A DNA stretch of 64,000 nucleotides, taken from the NCBI RefSeq assembly GCF_028471905.1, contig NZ_CP116902.1, positions 1,958,501 to 2,022,500 of the forward strand, read 5' to 3'. The notes under the pieces are model-generated. The model saw only the letters and a program-made list of their open reading frames with translations. It was not told the origin of the DNA and ran no database searches. This document shows, piece after piece, positions 8,541 through 17,967 of the stretch. Every line of letters starts with the position of its first letter. The first letter of the stretch is position 1. The stretch comes from Aneurinibacillus uraniidurans. Lineage in GTDB: Bacteria > Bacillota > Bacilli > Aneurinibacillales > Aneurinibacillaceae. The position numbers and the translations under genes are program-made.

Positions 8541-9176
8541 ATGAGTCGTGCACGCTTTTTGATTATGAACTTTGTCGCGTTTCTTGTCATTATCCTTCTA
8601 GCCATCGGGAGCTATACGTACTACTATAAATCCGCTAACTATATTACAACGGATGACGCCAAGGTTTCTGGAAAAATCGTTCCCCTCGCAGCTCTGACTG
8701 GTGGCAAATTGACAGACTGGAGTGGAACAGAAGGAACTTCATTCTCCGCTGGTGCAACCCTTGGAAAAATTACATCCCCTCAAGAATCAATTGATATTAC
8801 GGCGCCAATAGACGGCACCATTGTCCAGAACAAAGTAACAAATGGGCAGATGGTAGCACCCGGACAATCGCTCGGTCAAATGGTGAACATGAAACAATTG
8901 TATATTGAAGCAAACATCGAAGAGACCTCCATTAAAGATGTGAAGAAAGGGGCAGAAGTAGACGTAACCTTCGATGTAAACCCGAATACGACCTTTAAAG
9001 GAAAAGTAGAACAAATCGGACTGGCGACGAACTCTATGTTTTCACTACTGCCGCCGCAAAATGCGAGTGGTAACTACACCAAAGTAACACAGCATGTACC
9101 GGTTCGCATTTCCATCGACAGTTATCCAGCAGAAGCTGTACCTGGCATGAATGCAACCATCCGGATTCATAAATAA
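8541..9176 (+). CDS. HlyD/EmrA-like membrane fusion protein (second paralogue)
   Basis: 211 residues, the same length and layout as the preceding protein: membrane anchor at 7-28, lipoyl-like segment with ITAPIDGTIVQNKVTNGQMV, and an almost identical C-terminus VPGMNATIRIHK. The two are clearly tandem duplicates that have diverged in the middle. A GGGAGG site precedes the ATG. Partner of the DHA2 exporter encoded 17 bp downstream. Confidence 0.8.
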   Translation: MSRARFLIMNFVAFLVIILLAIGSYTYYYKSANYITTDDAKVSGKIVPLAALTGGKLTDWSGTEGTSFSAGATLGKITSPQESIDITAPIDGTIVQNKVTNGQMVAPGQSLGQMVNMKQLYIEANIEETSIKDVKKGAEVDVTFDVNPNTTFKGKVEQIGLATNSMFSLLPPQNASGNYTKVTQHVPVRISIDSYPAEAVPGMNATIRIHK

Positions 9177-9193
9177 AGAAGGGAGGAGATTAT

Positions 9194-10786
9194 ATGGCAG
9201 AAGAACATCGGTCAAGCTATATCCCGCTGCTGTCTATTATGATACTCGGTCTGTTCCTGGCAATTTTGAACCAGACGCTGTTAAACGTAGCCATTCCACA
9301 CTTAATTACGGAATTTAACGTTGCAGCAACGACTGCACAGTGGCTTTTGACCGGCTATATGTTAGTAAACGGAGTATTAATCCCGTTAGCTGCGTTTTTG
9401 ATTGAGCGCTTCGGCATTCGTCGGTTGTTCTTATCCGCCATGATATTTTTTACGGCTGGTTCGCTCGTATGTGGAATGGCACCGACATTTTCCATCTTAT
9501 TAATCGGGCGTTTAATTCAGGCAGTAGGTGGCGGAGTGTTAATGCCGCTTGTTATGACGATTATGCTGTCCGTATTTCCACCTGAGGTTCGCGGTAAAGG
9601 AATGGGGATTCTGGGCCTGGCGCTGATGTTTGCGCCTGCGATCGGGCCAACGCTATCCGGCTGGGTAATGGAGCATTACAGCTGGCGCGTTCTATTTTAC
9701 GGCATCGCTCCACTTGGTGCCCTCGTAATTGTGGCAGCTTTTGTGTTGCTTCGTGACACGACTACGCCTAAAAAAGTACCACTGGATATTCCAGGGACCA
9801 TCACATCCGTGATTGGGGTTGGGTCCTTGCTGTACGGATTAAGTGAAGCAGGTTCAAAAGGGTGGAGCAGCGCGATCGTACTGACAACACTCATTATTGG
9901 TGTCGTGATGATCGCAGCCTTTGTGGTGTTACAGCTCAACTCAACTCGCCCGATGCTTGATTTCAGGATTTTCAAATACGATATGTTCTCACTGTCTAAT
10001 ATCATCAGTGTCATCGTAACCGTCGCGATGTACTCCGGCATGTTCTTGCTTCCGATCTATTTGCAAAACTTGCGCGGCTTTACAGCACTTGAGTCCGGTT
10101 TGCTCATGCTGCCGGGTGCCGTTATTATGGGGATTATGTCTCCGATTTCCGGCACGCTATTTGATAAATTCGGACCGCGTCCGCTGGCGCTGATCGGGAT
10201 GTTTATTACAACGGTGACAACGTATGAATTTACAAAGCTTACGTTAGAGACAAGCTATTCATTTATTTTGATCATCTATATGATTCGTTCGTTCGGAATG
10301 TCTTTCTTGATGATGCCGATTATGACCGCAGGCTTAAATCAATTGCCTGAAACGAAAAACAGTCACGGCACCTCGATGTCGAATACGCTTCGTCAGGTGT
10401 CCGGCTCACTCGGGATTAGTATCTTTACTACGATTTTCAGCACCCGGACGATTATACACTTAAATACACTTGGGGAAGCGGCGAATACGATGGATCCTTC
10501 GTTCTCGACTTCGTTCCAATCACTCGTACAATCCATTATGGCAGAAACAGGTGCTTCTGCGGCACAGGCACAATCACAGGCGGCAGCAGGGCTGTTTGGA
10601 CAAGCCAGTCAACAAGCTTCGATCCTTGGCCTGTCTGATTCGTTTCTATGGGCCACAGGTGTCGCGTTTGTTGGATTTGTTTTGAGCTTTTTCCTACGTG
10701 ATGTACGAAAGGATACAACAGCAAGAATTGAGAAAGTTGTTCCAATCGAAGATGATCGTCGCAAACTCGGGACCGGTCCAGCGTAA
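9194..10786 (+). CDS. DHA2-family (EmrB/QacA) multidrug MFS transporter
   Basis: 530 residues with about 14 transmembrane segments. Typical DHA2 motifs are LAILNQTLLNVAIPHL in helix 1, WLLTGYMLVNGVLIPLAAFL and motif C GLALMFAPAIGPTLSGW. Proton-driven drug export across the cytoplasmic membrane is the expected role. It is the last gene of the MarR-led operon and is followed by a strong terminator. The close homologue at 46743-48230 lacks adaptor genes. Confidence 0.9.
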   Translation: MAEEHRSSYIPLLSIMILGLFLAILNQTLLNVAIPHLITEFNVAATTAQWLLTGYMLVNGVLIPLAAFLIERFGIRRLFLSAMIFFTAGSLVCGMAPTFSILLIGRLIQAVGGGVLMPLVMTIMLSVFPPEVRGKGMGILGLALMFAPAIGPTLSGWVMEHYSWRVLFYGIAPLGALVIVAAFVLLRDTTTPKKVPLDIPGTITSVIGVGSLLYGLSEAGSKGWSSAIVLTTLIIGVVMIAAFVVLQLNSTRPMLDFRIFKYDMFSLSNIISVIVTVAMYSGMFLLPIYLQNLRGFTALESGLLMLPGAVIMGIMSPISGTLFDKFGPRPLALIGMFITTVTTYEFTKLTLETSYSFILIIYMIRSFGMSFLMMPIMTAGLNQLPETKNSHGTSMSNTLRQVSGSLGISIFTTIFSTRTIIHLNTLGEAANTMDPSFSTSFQSLVQSIMAETGASAAQAQSQAAAGLFGQASQQASILGLSDSFLWATGVAFVGFVLSFFLRDVRKDTTARIEKVVPIEDDRRKLGTGPA

Positions 10787-10810
10787 TGTACGAGAGCAAC
10801 TAAAAGTGAA

Positions 10811-10845
10811 GGGTGAGTCATTTACAATGTCGACTCACCCTTTTT
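10811..10845 (+). terminator. Terminator of the MarR-efflux operon
   Basis: GGGTGAGTC (10811-10819) pairs with GACTCACCC (10832-10840), followed by TTTTT. It also separates this operon from the convergent hydrolase gene. Confidence 0.85.
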
Positions 10846-10865
10846 ATGTACCTATCATATACTTG

Positions 10866-11792
10866 TCATATACTTGGCTTCCATGTCTCTCCGAGTTGCA
10901 ACACACGCAAACGATCAGCGGATAGATTTTGCTCATCCCAGGTGGCTCTAAGACGATGCAGTGCTTCTGCCGCAGTATCATCCGCGAGCCGAAATGCCCC
11001 ATAGTGCATCGGAATAAAGGTCCGAGCATGCAGCTCGCAAAACGCTTGGACTGCATCTTCAGGATTAATATGAGCTACCTGCATAAACCACTCTGGCTCG
11101 TATGCGCCAATCGGCATTAATACCGTATCAATGGCAAATCGTTTTCCGATCTCCGTAAACCCGCGAAAATAGCCCGTATCCCCAACAAAGTATACAGAAG
11201 GCTCGCCATCTGCCTGTATAACCCAGCCGCCCCAATGTGACGTATTTATATCCCACAGTCCTCGTCGTACCCAATGTTGAGCTGGAACGAAGGTGAATGT
11301 ACACCCGTTATACGACATCTTCTCCCACCAGACAAATTCATGTACGTGTGTAAATCCACGGCGTGTAAGCAAACGGCCAAGGCCTTCCGGCGCGAGATAA
11401 ACCGGAGAACTAGGCAAACGTTTGAGTGTACCGATATCAAGATGATCGTAATGTCCATGTGAGATCAATACCACATCAATTGGGGGAAGCTGATCGAGAC
11501 GAAGCCCTGGCTCTGACAGCCGTTTTTCCAATCCCATCCGCTTCGCCCATACCGGATCAGTCAAAATGTTACATCCATTCAGCTGAATAAGAAATGTTGA
11601 GTGTCCGATCCATGTAATAGATGGCTCGCTTCGATTCGCAGACAGCCATGCTGCTTGCTTATTTGCTGCCTGTGGCACAACATAAGACAGATCTTTTTTC
11701 TGCTGCTTCCGTTCACGCCACCGGTGTCTCACCTCTGTAAATCCATGTTTGTTTTGAATTTTATCCAGATTTTCATAACGTTTGCGTACCAT
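10866..11792 (-). CDS. Metallo-beta-lactamase-fold hydrolase (NAPE-PLD/UlaG-like)
   Basis: 308 residues. The zinc-binding signature HxHxDH is present as LISHGHYDHLD, preceded by WIGHSTFLIQLNGCNILTDP and followed by YFVGDTGYF and IPMHYGAF. This pattern is that of the N-acyl-phosphatidylethanolamine phospholipase D-like branch, which hydrolyses phosphodiester or lactone bonds. The real substrate is not predictable. The gene is monocistronic and convergent with the efflux operon. Confidence 0.85.
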   Translation of the reverse strand: MVRKRYENLDKIQNKHGFTEVRHRWRERKQQKKDLSYVVPQAANKQAAWLSANRSEPSITWIGHSTFLIQLNGCNILTDPVWAKRMGLEKRLSEPGLRLDQLPPIDVVLISHGHYDHLDIGTLKRLPSSPVYLAPEGLGRLLTRRGFTHVHEFVWWEKMSYNGCTFTFVPAQHWVRRGLWDINTSHWGGWVIQADGEPSVYFVGDTGYFRGFTEIGKRFAIDTVLMPIGAYEPEWFMQVAHINPEDAVQAFCELHARTFIPMHYGAFRLADDTAAEALHRLRATWDEQNLSADRLRVLQLGETWKPSI

Positions 11793-11856
11793 TGTCTTTT
11801 ACACCCTTTCCTGCTCATCTAAGTGAAAAACATGGGAAATAGACTTGTGTAATGGT

Positions 11857-11884
11857 TTCTTATATCGTACAATCACGATATAAT
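11857..11884 (+). promoter_or_regulatory. Promoter -10 region overlapped by an ArsR-type operator
   Basis: TTATATCGT (11860-11868) and ACGATATAA (11875-11883) form a perfect 9-bp inverted repeat with 6-bp centre. TATAAT at 11879-11884 lies in its right arm. This is the expected place for autorepression by the ArsR protein starting at 11928. Confidence 0.6.
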
Positions 11885-11927
11885 ACAACAGGATAGCATT
11901 ACCGTAACAAAGAGGGGAGCGGATACT

Positions 11928-12206
11928 ATGGAAAATTTTCAGCGATTCGAAGCAAAAGCACGATTACTAAAAGCGCTGTCCCATCCGGTTCGTCTCTGCA
12001 TTACCCGTGGACTGTTAGAGAATGGTGCTTGCAACGTCACCAAAATTCATTGTGGTCTTAATATGCCACAGTCAACCATTTCTCAACACTTGCTCAAATT
12101 AAAGGAGGCAGGCATTATTCACGGAGAACGCAAAGGCGTTGAGATTTTTTACTCGATTTCCAGTGATGAGATGCGAGAGTTGATTCGCGCATTAAAGCTG
12201 GACTAA
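11928..12206 (+). CDS. ArsR-family regulator, probably sulfide/persulfide or metal responsive
   Basis: 92 residues of winged helix only: LLKALSHPVRLCITRGLLEN, then MPQSTISQHLLKLKEAGIIH and GERKGVEIFYSI. Three cysteines are visible (LCITRG, GACNV, HCGLN). Its position before a CoA-disulfide/persulfide reductase fusion suggests a persulfide-sensing role like SqrR/BigR, but the cysteine spacing has not been compared with those proteins. AGAGGGG precedes the ATG. Confidence 0.8.
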   Translation: MENFQRFEAKARLLKALSHPVRLCITRGLLENGACNVTKIHCGLNMPQSTISQHLLKLKEAGIIHGERKGVEIFYSISSDEMRELIRALKLD

Positions 12207-12272
12207 TTTTTTTGCTGATATTATATCTATATATTTGAATATAATGATAAAAAGTAATAGGAGGAATTAGCT

Positions 12273-14756
12273 ATGAAACCGAAAAAAATTGTCATTGTAG
12301 GCGGAGTAGCAGGGGGAGCTACAGCAGCAGCTCGCCTGCGTCGTCTAGATGAAACCGCAGAGATTGTGTTATTTGAGCGGGGGGAACACATTTCGTTTGC
12401 GAACTGTGGGCTGCCGTACTATATCGGTGAGACCATCACAAGCCGCAAAGCACTGCTTGTGCAAACTGTGGAAGGAATGTCAAAAAAATTCAACATGGAC
12501 ATTCGCAATCGAAGTGAGGTCGTTCGCATTAACCGGGATACGAAAACCGTAACGGTTCATAATCTTGGGACAGGGGAGACGTATGACGAGAGCTATGATG
12601 TACTGATTCTCTCACCAGGCGCTAAACCGATTATCCCTACAATCCCGGGCATAGACGAGGCGGAGCAGTTGTTCACCCTCCGCAATATTCCAGATACAGA
12701 TCGAATTAAAGAGTACGTCGATACACATAAACCTGCTCGTGCTGTGATTGTCGGCGGCGGCTTCATCGGGCTGGAGATGGCTGAGAACTTACATGATCGT
12801 GGGGTAGCAGTTACGCTCGTACAGCGCGGCAACCAAGTAATGACTTCCATTGATTATGAACTGGCCGCTATGCTGCACACCCATATGCAAGAAAAAGGCG
12901 TCGATCTCATTTTAGAAGATGAAGTGGAAACATTCGAAGATCGCGGGCGTACCGTGAACTTAAAAAGCGGACGCCGTATCGCAACCGATATGATCCTGCT
13001 TGCAATTGGCGTTGAGCCGGAGAGCCAGCTTGCTAAAGACGCCGGACTTGCACTCGGTGTACGTAACGCGATCAAAGTAAACGCCACCTTGCAGACGACA
13101 GACCCAAGCATTTATGCGATTGGAGACGCCATTGAAGTCACCGACTTCGTAAGCGGCAAACCGACAATGATTCCACTCGCATGGCCAGCCAATCGCCAGG
13201 GACGTCTGGTGGCGGATCATATTAACGGATTGGACGCAGCGTATCGCGGAACGATGGGAACGTCCATTGCGAAAGTATTCGATCTCACCGTTGCTTCAAC
13301 TGGAATGAACGAAAAAGCTTTGCAGCGCTTGGATCTTCCGTATGAAGCTGTTCACATTCACCCAAATTCACATGCCGGATACTATCCAGGTGCGTCTCCA
13401 ATCTCCTTGAAACTTCTGTTCAATCGAGAAGATGGCACCATCTACGGAGCACAAGCCGTAGGGCGGGATGGTGTCGATAAACGAATTGACGTGATCGCAG
13501 TCGCGATTAAAGCAGGCATGACCGTACACGATCTGCCAGATCTTGAGCTCTCATATGCACCACCGTATTCCTCTGCCAAAGATCCGGTCAATATGGCAGG
13601 CTATGTTGCCTTAAATATTATGGACGGTTTAAACGACATTGTGCAGTGGCATCAAATCGATGACATTGTAGCGGACGGCGGTCTGTTAATTGATGTACGG
13701 GAGCCGATCGAACGAGAAATGGGCTTTATCCCAGGCTCGATTAACATCCCGCTTGGTGACATTCGAGAGCGGATGGACGAAATTCCAAAAGAAAAGCCTG
13801 TCTACGTATCCTGCCAGGTCGGCTTACGCGGCTATCTCGCAGCCCGCATCCTGCGTCAGTACGGCTATCAGGTATATAACGTAGATGGTGGTTACAAAAC
13901 ATACAGCAACGCATTCCAGCCACAAAAGCATCAACCCGTGGTCACAAATGATAGCGGAGTAGCCGAAATAAAAGGAGAGACACAAGTAGTGAATACAGAC
14001 GCCCAACCAATCGAAGCGACCGTAACGCTTTCTGTGAATGCATGCGGCTTGCAATGCCCAGGGCCGATCATGCAAGTATATGAAAACATGCAAAGTCTCA
14101 ACGACGGCGACATCCTCGAAGTAAAAGCAACCGATCCAGGTTTTGCCCGCGACATTGCCGCATGGTGCAAAAATACCGGCAATACGCTCGTATCGTCTGA
14201 ATTCGACCAAAACACCTGTATCGTTCAGATTCGCAAAGGATGCGATGCCTCACAGGCTGTATGTAACCTATCCGCAGGAGGCACACAGGAAAACGCAACA
14301 CTCGTTGTATTCAGCGGTGATCTAGATAAAGCAATGGCTTCGTTCATTATCGCATCCGGTGCCGCAGCGATGGGTAAGAAAGTGACCATGTTTTTCACCT
14401 TCTGGGGGCTGAATATACTACGTCGTCCTGATGCTCCAAAAGTTGAAAAAGATTCGATGGAGAAAATGTTCGGCATGATGATGCCAAAAGGAGCAGGTGC
14501 ACTGCCGCTATCTAAAATGAATATGGGCGGTATGGGAACCGTTATGATGAAGAAAGTAATGAGCAAGAAAAACGTTGACGATCTCGATACGCTGATTGCT
14601 AACGCGAAACGAGCAGGTGTAAAAATGATTGCCTGCACGATGAGTATGGATGTGATGGGCATTAAAGCTGAAGAATTCATTGACGGAGTCGAACTAGGCG
14701 GCGTCGCTACCTACCTTGGCGAAACAGAAGGCTCTGGCCTAAATTTATTTATCTAA
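12273..14756 (+). CDS. Four-domain CoA-disulfide/persulfide reductase: FAD oxidoreductase-rhodanese-TusA-DsrE fusion
   Basis: 827 residues with four sulfur-handling domains in order. Residues 1-445 form a pyridine-nucleotide disulfide oxidoreductase (IVGGVAGGATAAARLRRLD; redox Cys in FANCGLPYYIGE; second nucleotide site VIVGGGFIGLEMAEN; GDAIEV). About 460-555 is a rhodanese with active-site loop CQVGLRG. About 590-660 is TusA with CGLQCPGP. About 665-827 is DsrE-like, with a Cys in IACTMSMDVMG. The enzyme is expected to reduce CoA-disulfides, polysulfide or persulfides with NAD(P)H and pass sulfane sulfur between its domains. A GGAGG site precedes the ATG and a strong terminator follows. The neighbouring ArsR is the likely regulator. 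Confidence 0.9.
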   Translation: MKPKKIVIVGGVAGGATAAARLRRLDETAEIVLFERGEHISFANCGLPYYIGETITSRKALLVQTVEGMSKKFNMDIRNRSEVVRINRDTKTVTVHNLGTGETYDESYDVLILSPGAKPIIPTIPGIDEAEQLFTLRNIPDTDRIKEYVDTHKPARAVIVGGGFIGLEMAENLHDRGVAVTLVQRGNQVMTSIDYELAAMLHTHMQEKGVDLILEDEVETFEDRGRTVNLKSGRRIATDMILLAIGVEPESQLAKDAGLALGVRNAIKVNATLQTTDPSIYAIGDAIEVTDFVSGKPTMIPLAWPANRQGRLVADHINGLDAAYRGTMGTSIAKVFDLTVASTGMNEKALQRLDLPYEAVHIHPNSHAGYYPGASPISLKLLFNREDGTIYGAQAVGRDGVDKRIDVIAVAIKAGMTVHDLPDLELSYAPPYSSAKDPVNMAGYVALNIMDGLNDIVQWHQIDDIVADGGLLIDVREPIEREMGFIPGSINIPLGDIRERMDEIPKEKPVYVSCQVGLRGYLAARILRQYGYQVYNVDGGYKTYSNAFQPQKHQPVVTNDSGVAEIKGETQVVNTDAQPIEATVTLSVNACGLQCPGPIMQVYENMQSLNDGDILEVKATDPGFARDIAAWCKNTGNTLVSSEFDQNTCIVQIRKGCDASQAVCNLSAGGTQENATLVVFSGDLDKAMASFIIASGAAAMGKKVTMFFTFWGLNILRRPDAPKVEKDSMEKMFGMMMPKGAGALPLSKMNMGGMGTVMMKKVMSKKNVDDLDTLIANAKRAGVKMIACTMSMDVMGIKAEEFIDGVELGGVATYLGETEGSGLNLFI

Positions 14757-14760
14757 TCGC

Positions 14761-14801
14761 AAAACCCGGAACAGTAGATTTTGTACCGTTCCGGGTTTTT
14801 T
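14761..14801 (+). terminator. Terminator after the reductase fusion
   Basis: AAAACCCGGAAC (14761-14772) pairs with GTTCCGGGTTTT (14788-14799), ending in a T-run. Confidence 0.9.
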
Positions 14802-14894
14802 CCCGAATTCTGGTTGTGAACACCTTCATCTGCATGTATGATAAAAAAAGGATACCGTTGCGCAAGGCGGGAGACGAAAGGGGAAGGCACACGT

Positions 14895-15962
14895 ATGAAA
14901 CAGATCGTCGTAGTAGGAGCCGGCTATGCCGGTATTTCATTTTTGCACACCGTGCTGTCATTTATTCCAGAAGACGTTCAGATTACGGTACTAGATCGAC
15001 TGCCCTGTCATACCATTAAACCGGAATACTATGCACTAGCCAGTGGTTCATTAAACGAAAAAAAAGTAAAGGCTCCGTTTCCCGTACATGAACGGGTGAC
15101 CTACATACAGGATGAAATTCAGGAACTGCGGATTTTCAACCACGAAGTCGTGTGTGCAAATCAGACCGTAAAATTTGACCAGCTGATCTTTGCGCTTGGC
15201 TGCATTGATAATCATTTCAATGTGCCGTGGGCCGATGAGTATACGGAAAGCATCCAAACGTTTAGCAAGGCGATGAAAACACGCCAGAAAATTGATGCGC
15301 TTCATGAGGAAGGCCATGTCGTCATTATCGGTGGTGGGTTATCTGGCGTCGAATTCGCAAGTGATCTGCGCGAACAGCATCCGAAGCTACGAATTACGAT
15401 GCTTGAACGCTCTAATCAGGTGCTTCCAACATTACCGGAGCGCATTCGCAACTACGTGCGCCAGCACCTTGATGATCATCACATTGATGTAATGACCGAT
15501 ATTAGCGTAGTGATGATTGATGATAAACAGGTGTATTATGGAGCGGAGCGAAAGACGCTGCCATACGATGTATGTGTGTGGACTGCTGGGATTATGCCGC
15601 ATCCGCTGTCAAATTCGCTTCTGGCGTACAGCAACGCTGATCGAATGAACCGAATTGCTGTCAAGGAAAACTACGAGCTGCCGTATTACCATAATATTTT
15701 TGTGATCGGGGATTGCGCTGCTTCAGAATTTGCGCCAAGCGCCCAGCTTGCACATATTCAAGGGGTTCAGTTAGGAGAATTTTTCCTTTCTGAATGGTAT
15801 GAAACTGAGTATAAACCAGCACCAATCAAGCTGAAAGGTGTTTTGGGGTATTTAGGTAAAAAGACTGGCTTTGGCCTGGTGAATGACAACGTGTTACTTG
15901 GTAAGGTACCGAATGTAATTAAGTCTGGTGTGCTATGGATGCATAAACATCATATGGGATAA
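14895..15962 (+). CDS. NDH-2/sulfide:quinone oxidoreductase-like flavoprotein
   Basis: 355 residues from the ATG at 14895, chosen because AAAGGGGAAGG precedes it and because residue 4 starts the FAD-binding strand (IVVVGAGYAGISFLH). An in-frame ATG at 14838 would add an unlikely basic leader. A second dinucleotide site VVIIGGGLSGVEFASDL and the FAD motif IFVIGDCAAS follow. The size and motifs suit type II NADH dehydrogenase-like proteins or a sulfide:quinone reductase. Its position beside the sulfur module slightly favours a sulfur role, but no SQR-specific cysteine pair was assigned. Confidence 0.8.
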   Translation: MKQIVVVGAGYAGISFLHTVLSFIPEDVQITVLDRLPCHTIKPEYYALASGSLNEKKVKAPFPVHERVTYIQDEIQELRIFNHEVVCANQTVKFDQLIFALGCIDNHFNVPWADEYTESIQTFSKAMKTRQKIDALHEEGHVVIIGGGLSGVEFASDLREQHPKLRITMLERSNQVLPTLPERIRNYVRQHLDDHHIDVMTDISVVMIDDKQVYYGAERKTLPYDVCVWTAGIMPHPLSNSLLAYSNADRMNRIAVKENYELPYYHNIFVIGDCAASEFAPSAQLAHIQGVQLGEFFLSEWYETEYKPAPIKLKGVLGYLGKKTGFGLVNDNVLLGKVPNVIKSGVLWMHKHHMG

Positions 15963-15963
15963 T

Positions 15964-15998
15964 AAAAAATAGCCTTGGGAGATCCAAGGTTATTTTTT
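15964..15998 (+). terminator. Terminator after the flavoprotein gene
   Basis: ATAGCCTTGG and CCAAGGTTAT arms (one G-T pair) flank GAGAT and are followed by T's. It lies about 150 bp before the transposon end. Confidence 0.8.
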
Positions 15999-16016
15999 AT
16001 ATCTAAAACTTTTCTC

Positions 16017-16051
<35 letters not shown>

Positions 16052-16069
16052 ATATTTTTTGTGTTTTCG

Positions 16070-16101
<32 letters not shown>

Positions 16102-16140
16102 GAAAAAATCAAGACGTACCAATACCTTTCGGTTCGTTGT

Positions 16141-16145
16141 TCTGA
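16141..16145. repeat. Left target-site duplication TCTGA of the Tn7-like element
   Basis: TCTGA immediately precedes the left terminal TGT at 16146. The same five bases follow the right terminal ACA at 32893-32897. Five-base duplication is diagnostic for Tn7-family insertion. Confidence 0.9.
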
Positions 16146-16364
16146 TGTCGGACGACAAGAAACTACTCCGTTTAGCGACAAGAAACTGCTCCGTTTCCCC
16201 CTACTCTTTCCACTATCACCATATCATCATTTGCTTTCTTGAATAATTTTTACAGTTTCATCTTGAAACAAACTTTACTTTTGTATATATTCATAGATCA
16301 GAACCTGAATTCACGACGAGAAAATACTCCGAACCTTGTAAAACGACAAGAAACTACTCCGTTT
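16146..16364. repeat. Left transposon end with four TnsB-type binding sites
   Basis: Four copies of a ~21-bp repeat lie in the same orientation: 16153-16173, 16176-16196, 16314-16331 (CGACGAGAAAATACTCCG, divergent) and 16344-16364. The shared core is CGACAAGAAACTACTCCG. The first two are nearly adjacent at the tip and the other two lie about 120 bp inward, next to the 3' end of tnsD. The layout resembles the multiple TnsB sites in Tn7 ends. Confidence 0.88.
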
Positions 16365-16372
16365 AACTAAGC

Positions 16373-16407
16373 AAAAGCCCGGTCAACCTTTATGTGATCG
16401 GGCTTTT
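16373..16407 (-). terminator. Hairpin overlapping the tnsD stop codon
   Basis: CGGGCTTTT (16399-16407) and AAAAGCCCG (16373-16381) form a perfect 9-bp stem. On the minus strand it is followed by TTTTGC. It probably ends the tnsABCD transcript just inside the element. Confidence 0.65.
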
Positions 16408-17915
16408 ACAAACGGACATGTTAAATTCGCCTGTTTTAATGCTGTTTGATAACTGACCGTATTATTCCAATAATGGAATTCAGCACTTTCCCCTTTTACT
16501 TTTGGGAAAAATATAATATAGAATGGCAAATTTTTATAATCAAAAGAAATCACTGGATCTAGAATTCTTTTCCGTGCAAACTCAGGAACGACCTCTGCCC
16601 AATTTTTAAGATGATTGAGTACTAAAAAAGCCATGAGTTTAGTAAATATCCAACAAGATGTTGTCCATCCTGTATGTGCTACATCACCTTGGATACGTTC
16701 CCATCTTTCAAATATTCGATTTAGATAATGAGAATCTTGTTTTGAATAAAAGTTTACTCCCATCTTCCGAAGACCAATCCGTCTTCTGTTAACAACATCC
16801 CAGTAGTTGTTTATTTGCTCGATATGTTGCTTCCATAAGATATAGGTTAATGCATATGCGCATACCTCTTCATGATTTTGTACATCTTTATGGAAATATC
16901 GAATGCAATTGCAATGATCTTTAAATACAGTTTTCCGAAGGTGTCGGTCGATAGACTTAAACACCTGAAGTGAGCAATTGTATAAAACTTGATAAACAAA
17001 GTGCTGGCGTTGAAAAAAACTCTTAAAACCGCCATATTCCGGATTAGCAAGGAACTTCCTCTCCTGTTCCCCATGTAAGGTTACAATGTATGATGCGGAT
17101 CTCATCACATTATATTGAATAGTAGGCCAATTCTCCTTTGTAGAAGGTTCAACAAATTGTAAAAAATAAAGTAGTGTATTAGGCCTATTGTCCAAGTCAT
17201 CATTACGATGAAAATAAATCCTCTCTAGTCGCTCAAGTTGCTCAGGTGTTAATGAAATCCATTTTTTAATTTCTAGAAGTTGAATTTTCAACCCTTTAGC
17301 CTTTTTCCATATATCAAAGTAAAACTCTCCGTGTTTCGGAAGATTAGTCATATTTTTTCCACATAAGCATCGAAATGGACTTTCTGTATGTGTATTACTT
17401 AGAACATACGGTATTTCACGACTACAATCTAAGCATTTTGTTTCAAGGTTTTGATCTGGGTGAAATGGACAGATATGAAACAATTTAATTTGGTGTAGTA
17501 CACTGTGGTATCCCCACTGCATGCATTTTCCGCAGAAAGCCACGTTCTCTCTTATCAATTTTTGGTTTTGACCGATTAAAAAATGTGGCAAGACACTGAT
17601 CATTCTGGTCATAATATTTTTAGTATTGCTTACGAAGGAATTCCCTAAAATTTTATGTGCTTTTTGGTCACTAAACCCTTCTAATGTAGTAAGATTTCGA
17701 AGCTTTTTACTCCAGGAGGTTCTCATTTTTAAGCTATCTACATATTCCGTGCCTAATGTATTAAAAATATCCGTAACGTTGGCGTTATTTGCCAATTTAA
17801 ATTTCTCCAAAATACCCCAAGGTGATTCGCATGGGAATATCCATTGAGGATTCCATGTATAGTCTGGACGATGGTTAGAGGGATCTCCTAAAACAATAAT
17901 ATGTGATGAAGTCAT
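16383..17915 (-). CDS. tnsD: TnsD/TniQ-family target-selection protein
   Basis: 510 residues. The N-terminal TniQ pattern is visible (WIFPCESPWGILEKFKLANN), followed by a cysteine/histidine-rich zinc-binding stretch (FCGKCMQWGYH, ICPFHPDQ, KCLDCSREI, CLCGKNM; about residues 125-190). The long C-terminal part is typical of TnsD proteins, which bind a specific attachment sequence and recruit TnsC. It is the last gene of the tnsABCD operon, next to the left end. No second tniQ gene is present, so this element probably has a single, site-specific targeting route. Confidence 0.88.
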   Translation of the reverse strand: MTSSHIIVLGDPSNHRPDYTWNPQWIFPCESPWGILEKFKLANNANVTDIFNTLGTEYVDSLKMRTSWSKKLRNLTTLEGFSDQKAHKILGNSFVSNTKNIMTRMISVLPHFLIGQNQKLIRENVAFCGKCMQWGYHSVLHQIKLFHICPFHPDQNLETKCLDCSREIPYVLSNTHTESPFRCLCGKNMTNLPKHGEFYFDIWKKAKGLKIQLLEIKKWISLTPEQLERLERIYFHRNDDLDNRPNTLLYFLQFVEPSTKENWPTIQYNVMRSASYIVTLHGEQERKFLANPEYGGFKSFFQRQHFVYQVLYNCSLQVFKSIDRHLRKTVFKDHCNCIRYFHKDVQNHEEVCAYALTYILWKQHIEQINNYWDVVNRRRIGLRKMGVNFYSKQDSHYLNRIFERWERIQGDVAHTGWTTSCWIFTKLMAFLVLNHLKNWAEVVPEFARKRILDPVISFDYKNLPFYIIFFPKVKGESAEFHYWNNTVSYQTALKQANLTCPFVKARSHKG

Positions 17916-17967
17916 CTGTTCACCTGCTTATCATAGTTTTTACTTCCTCTTCCATAACATTCTTTCT

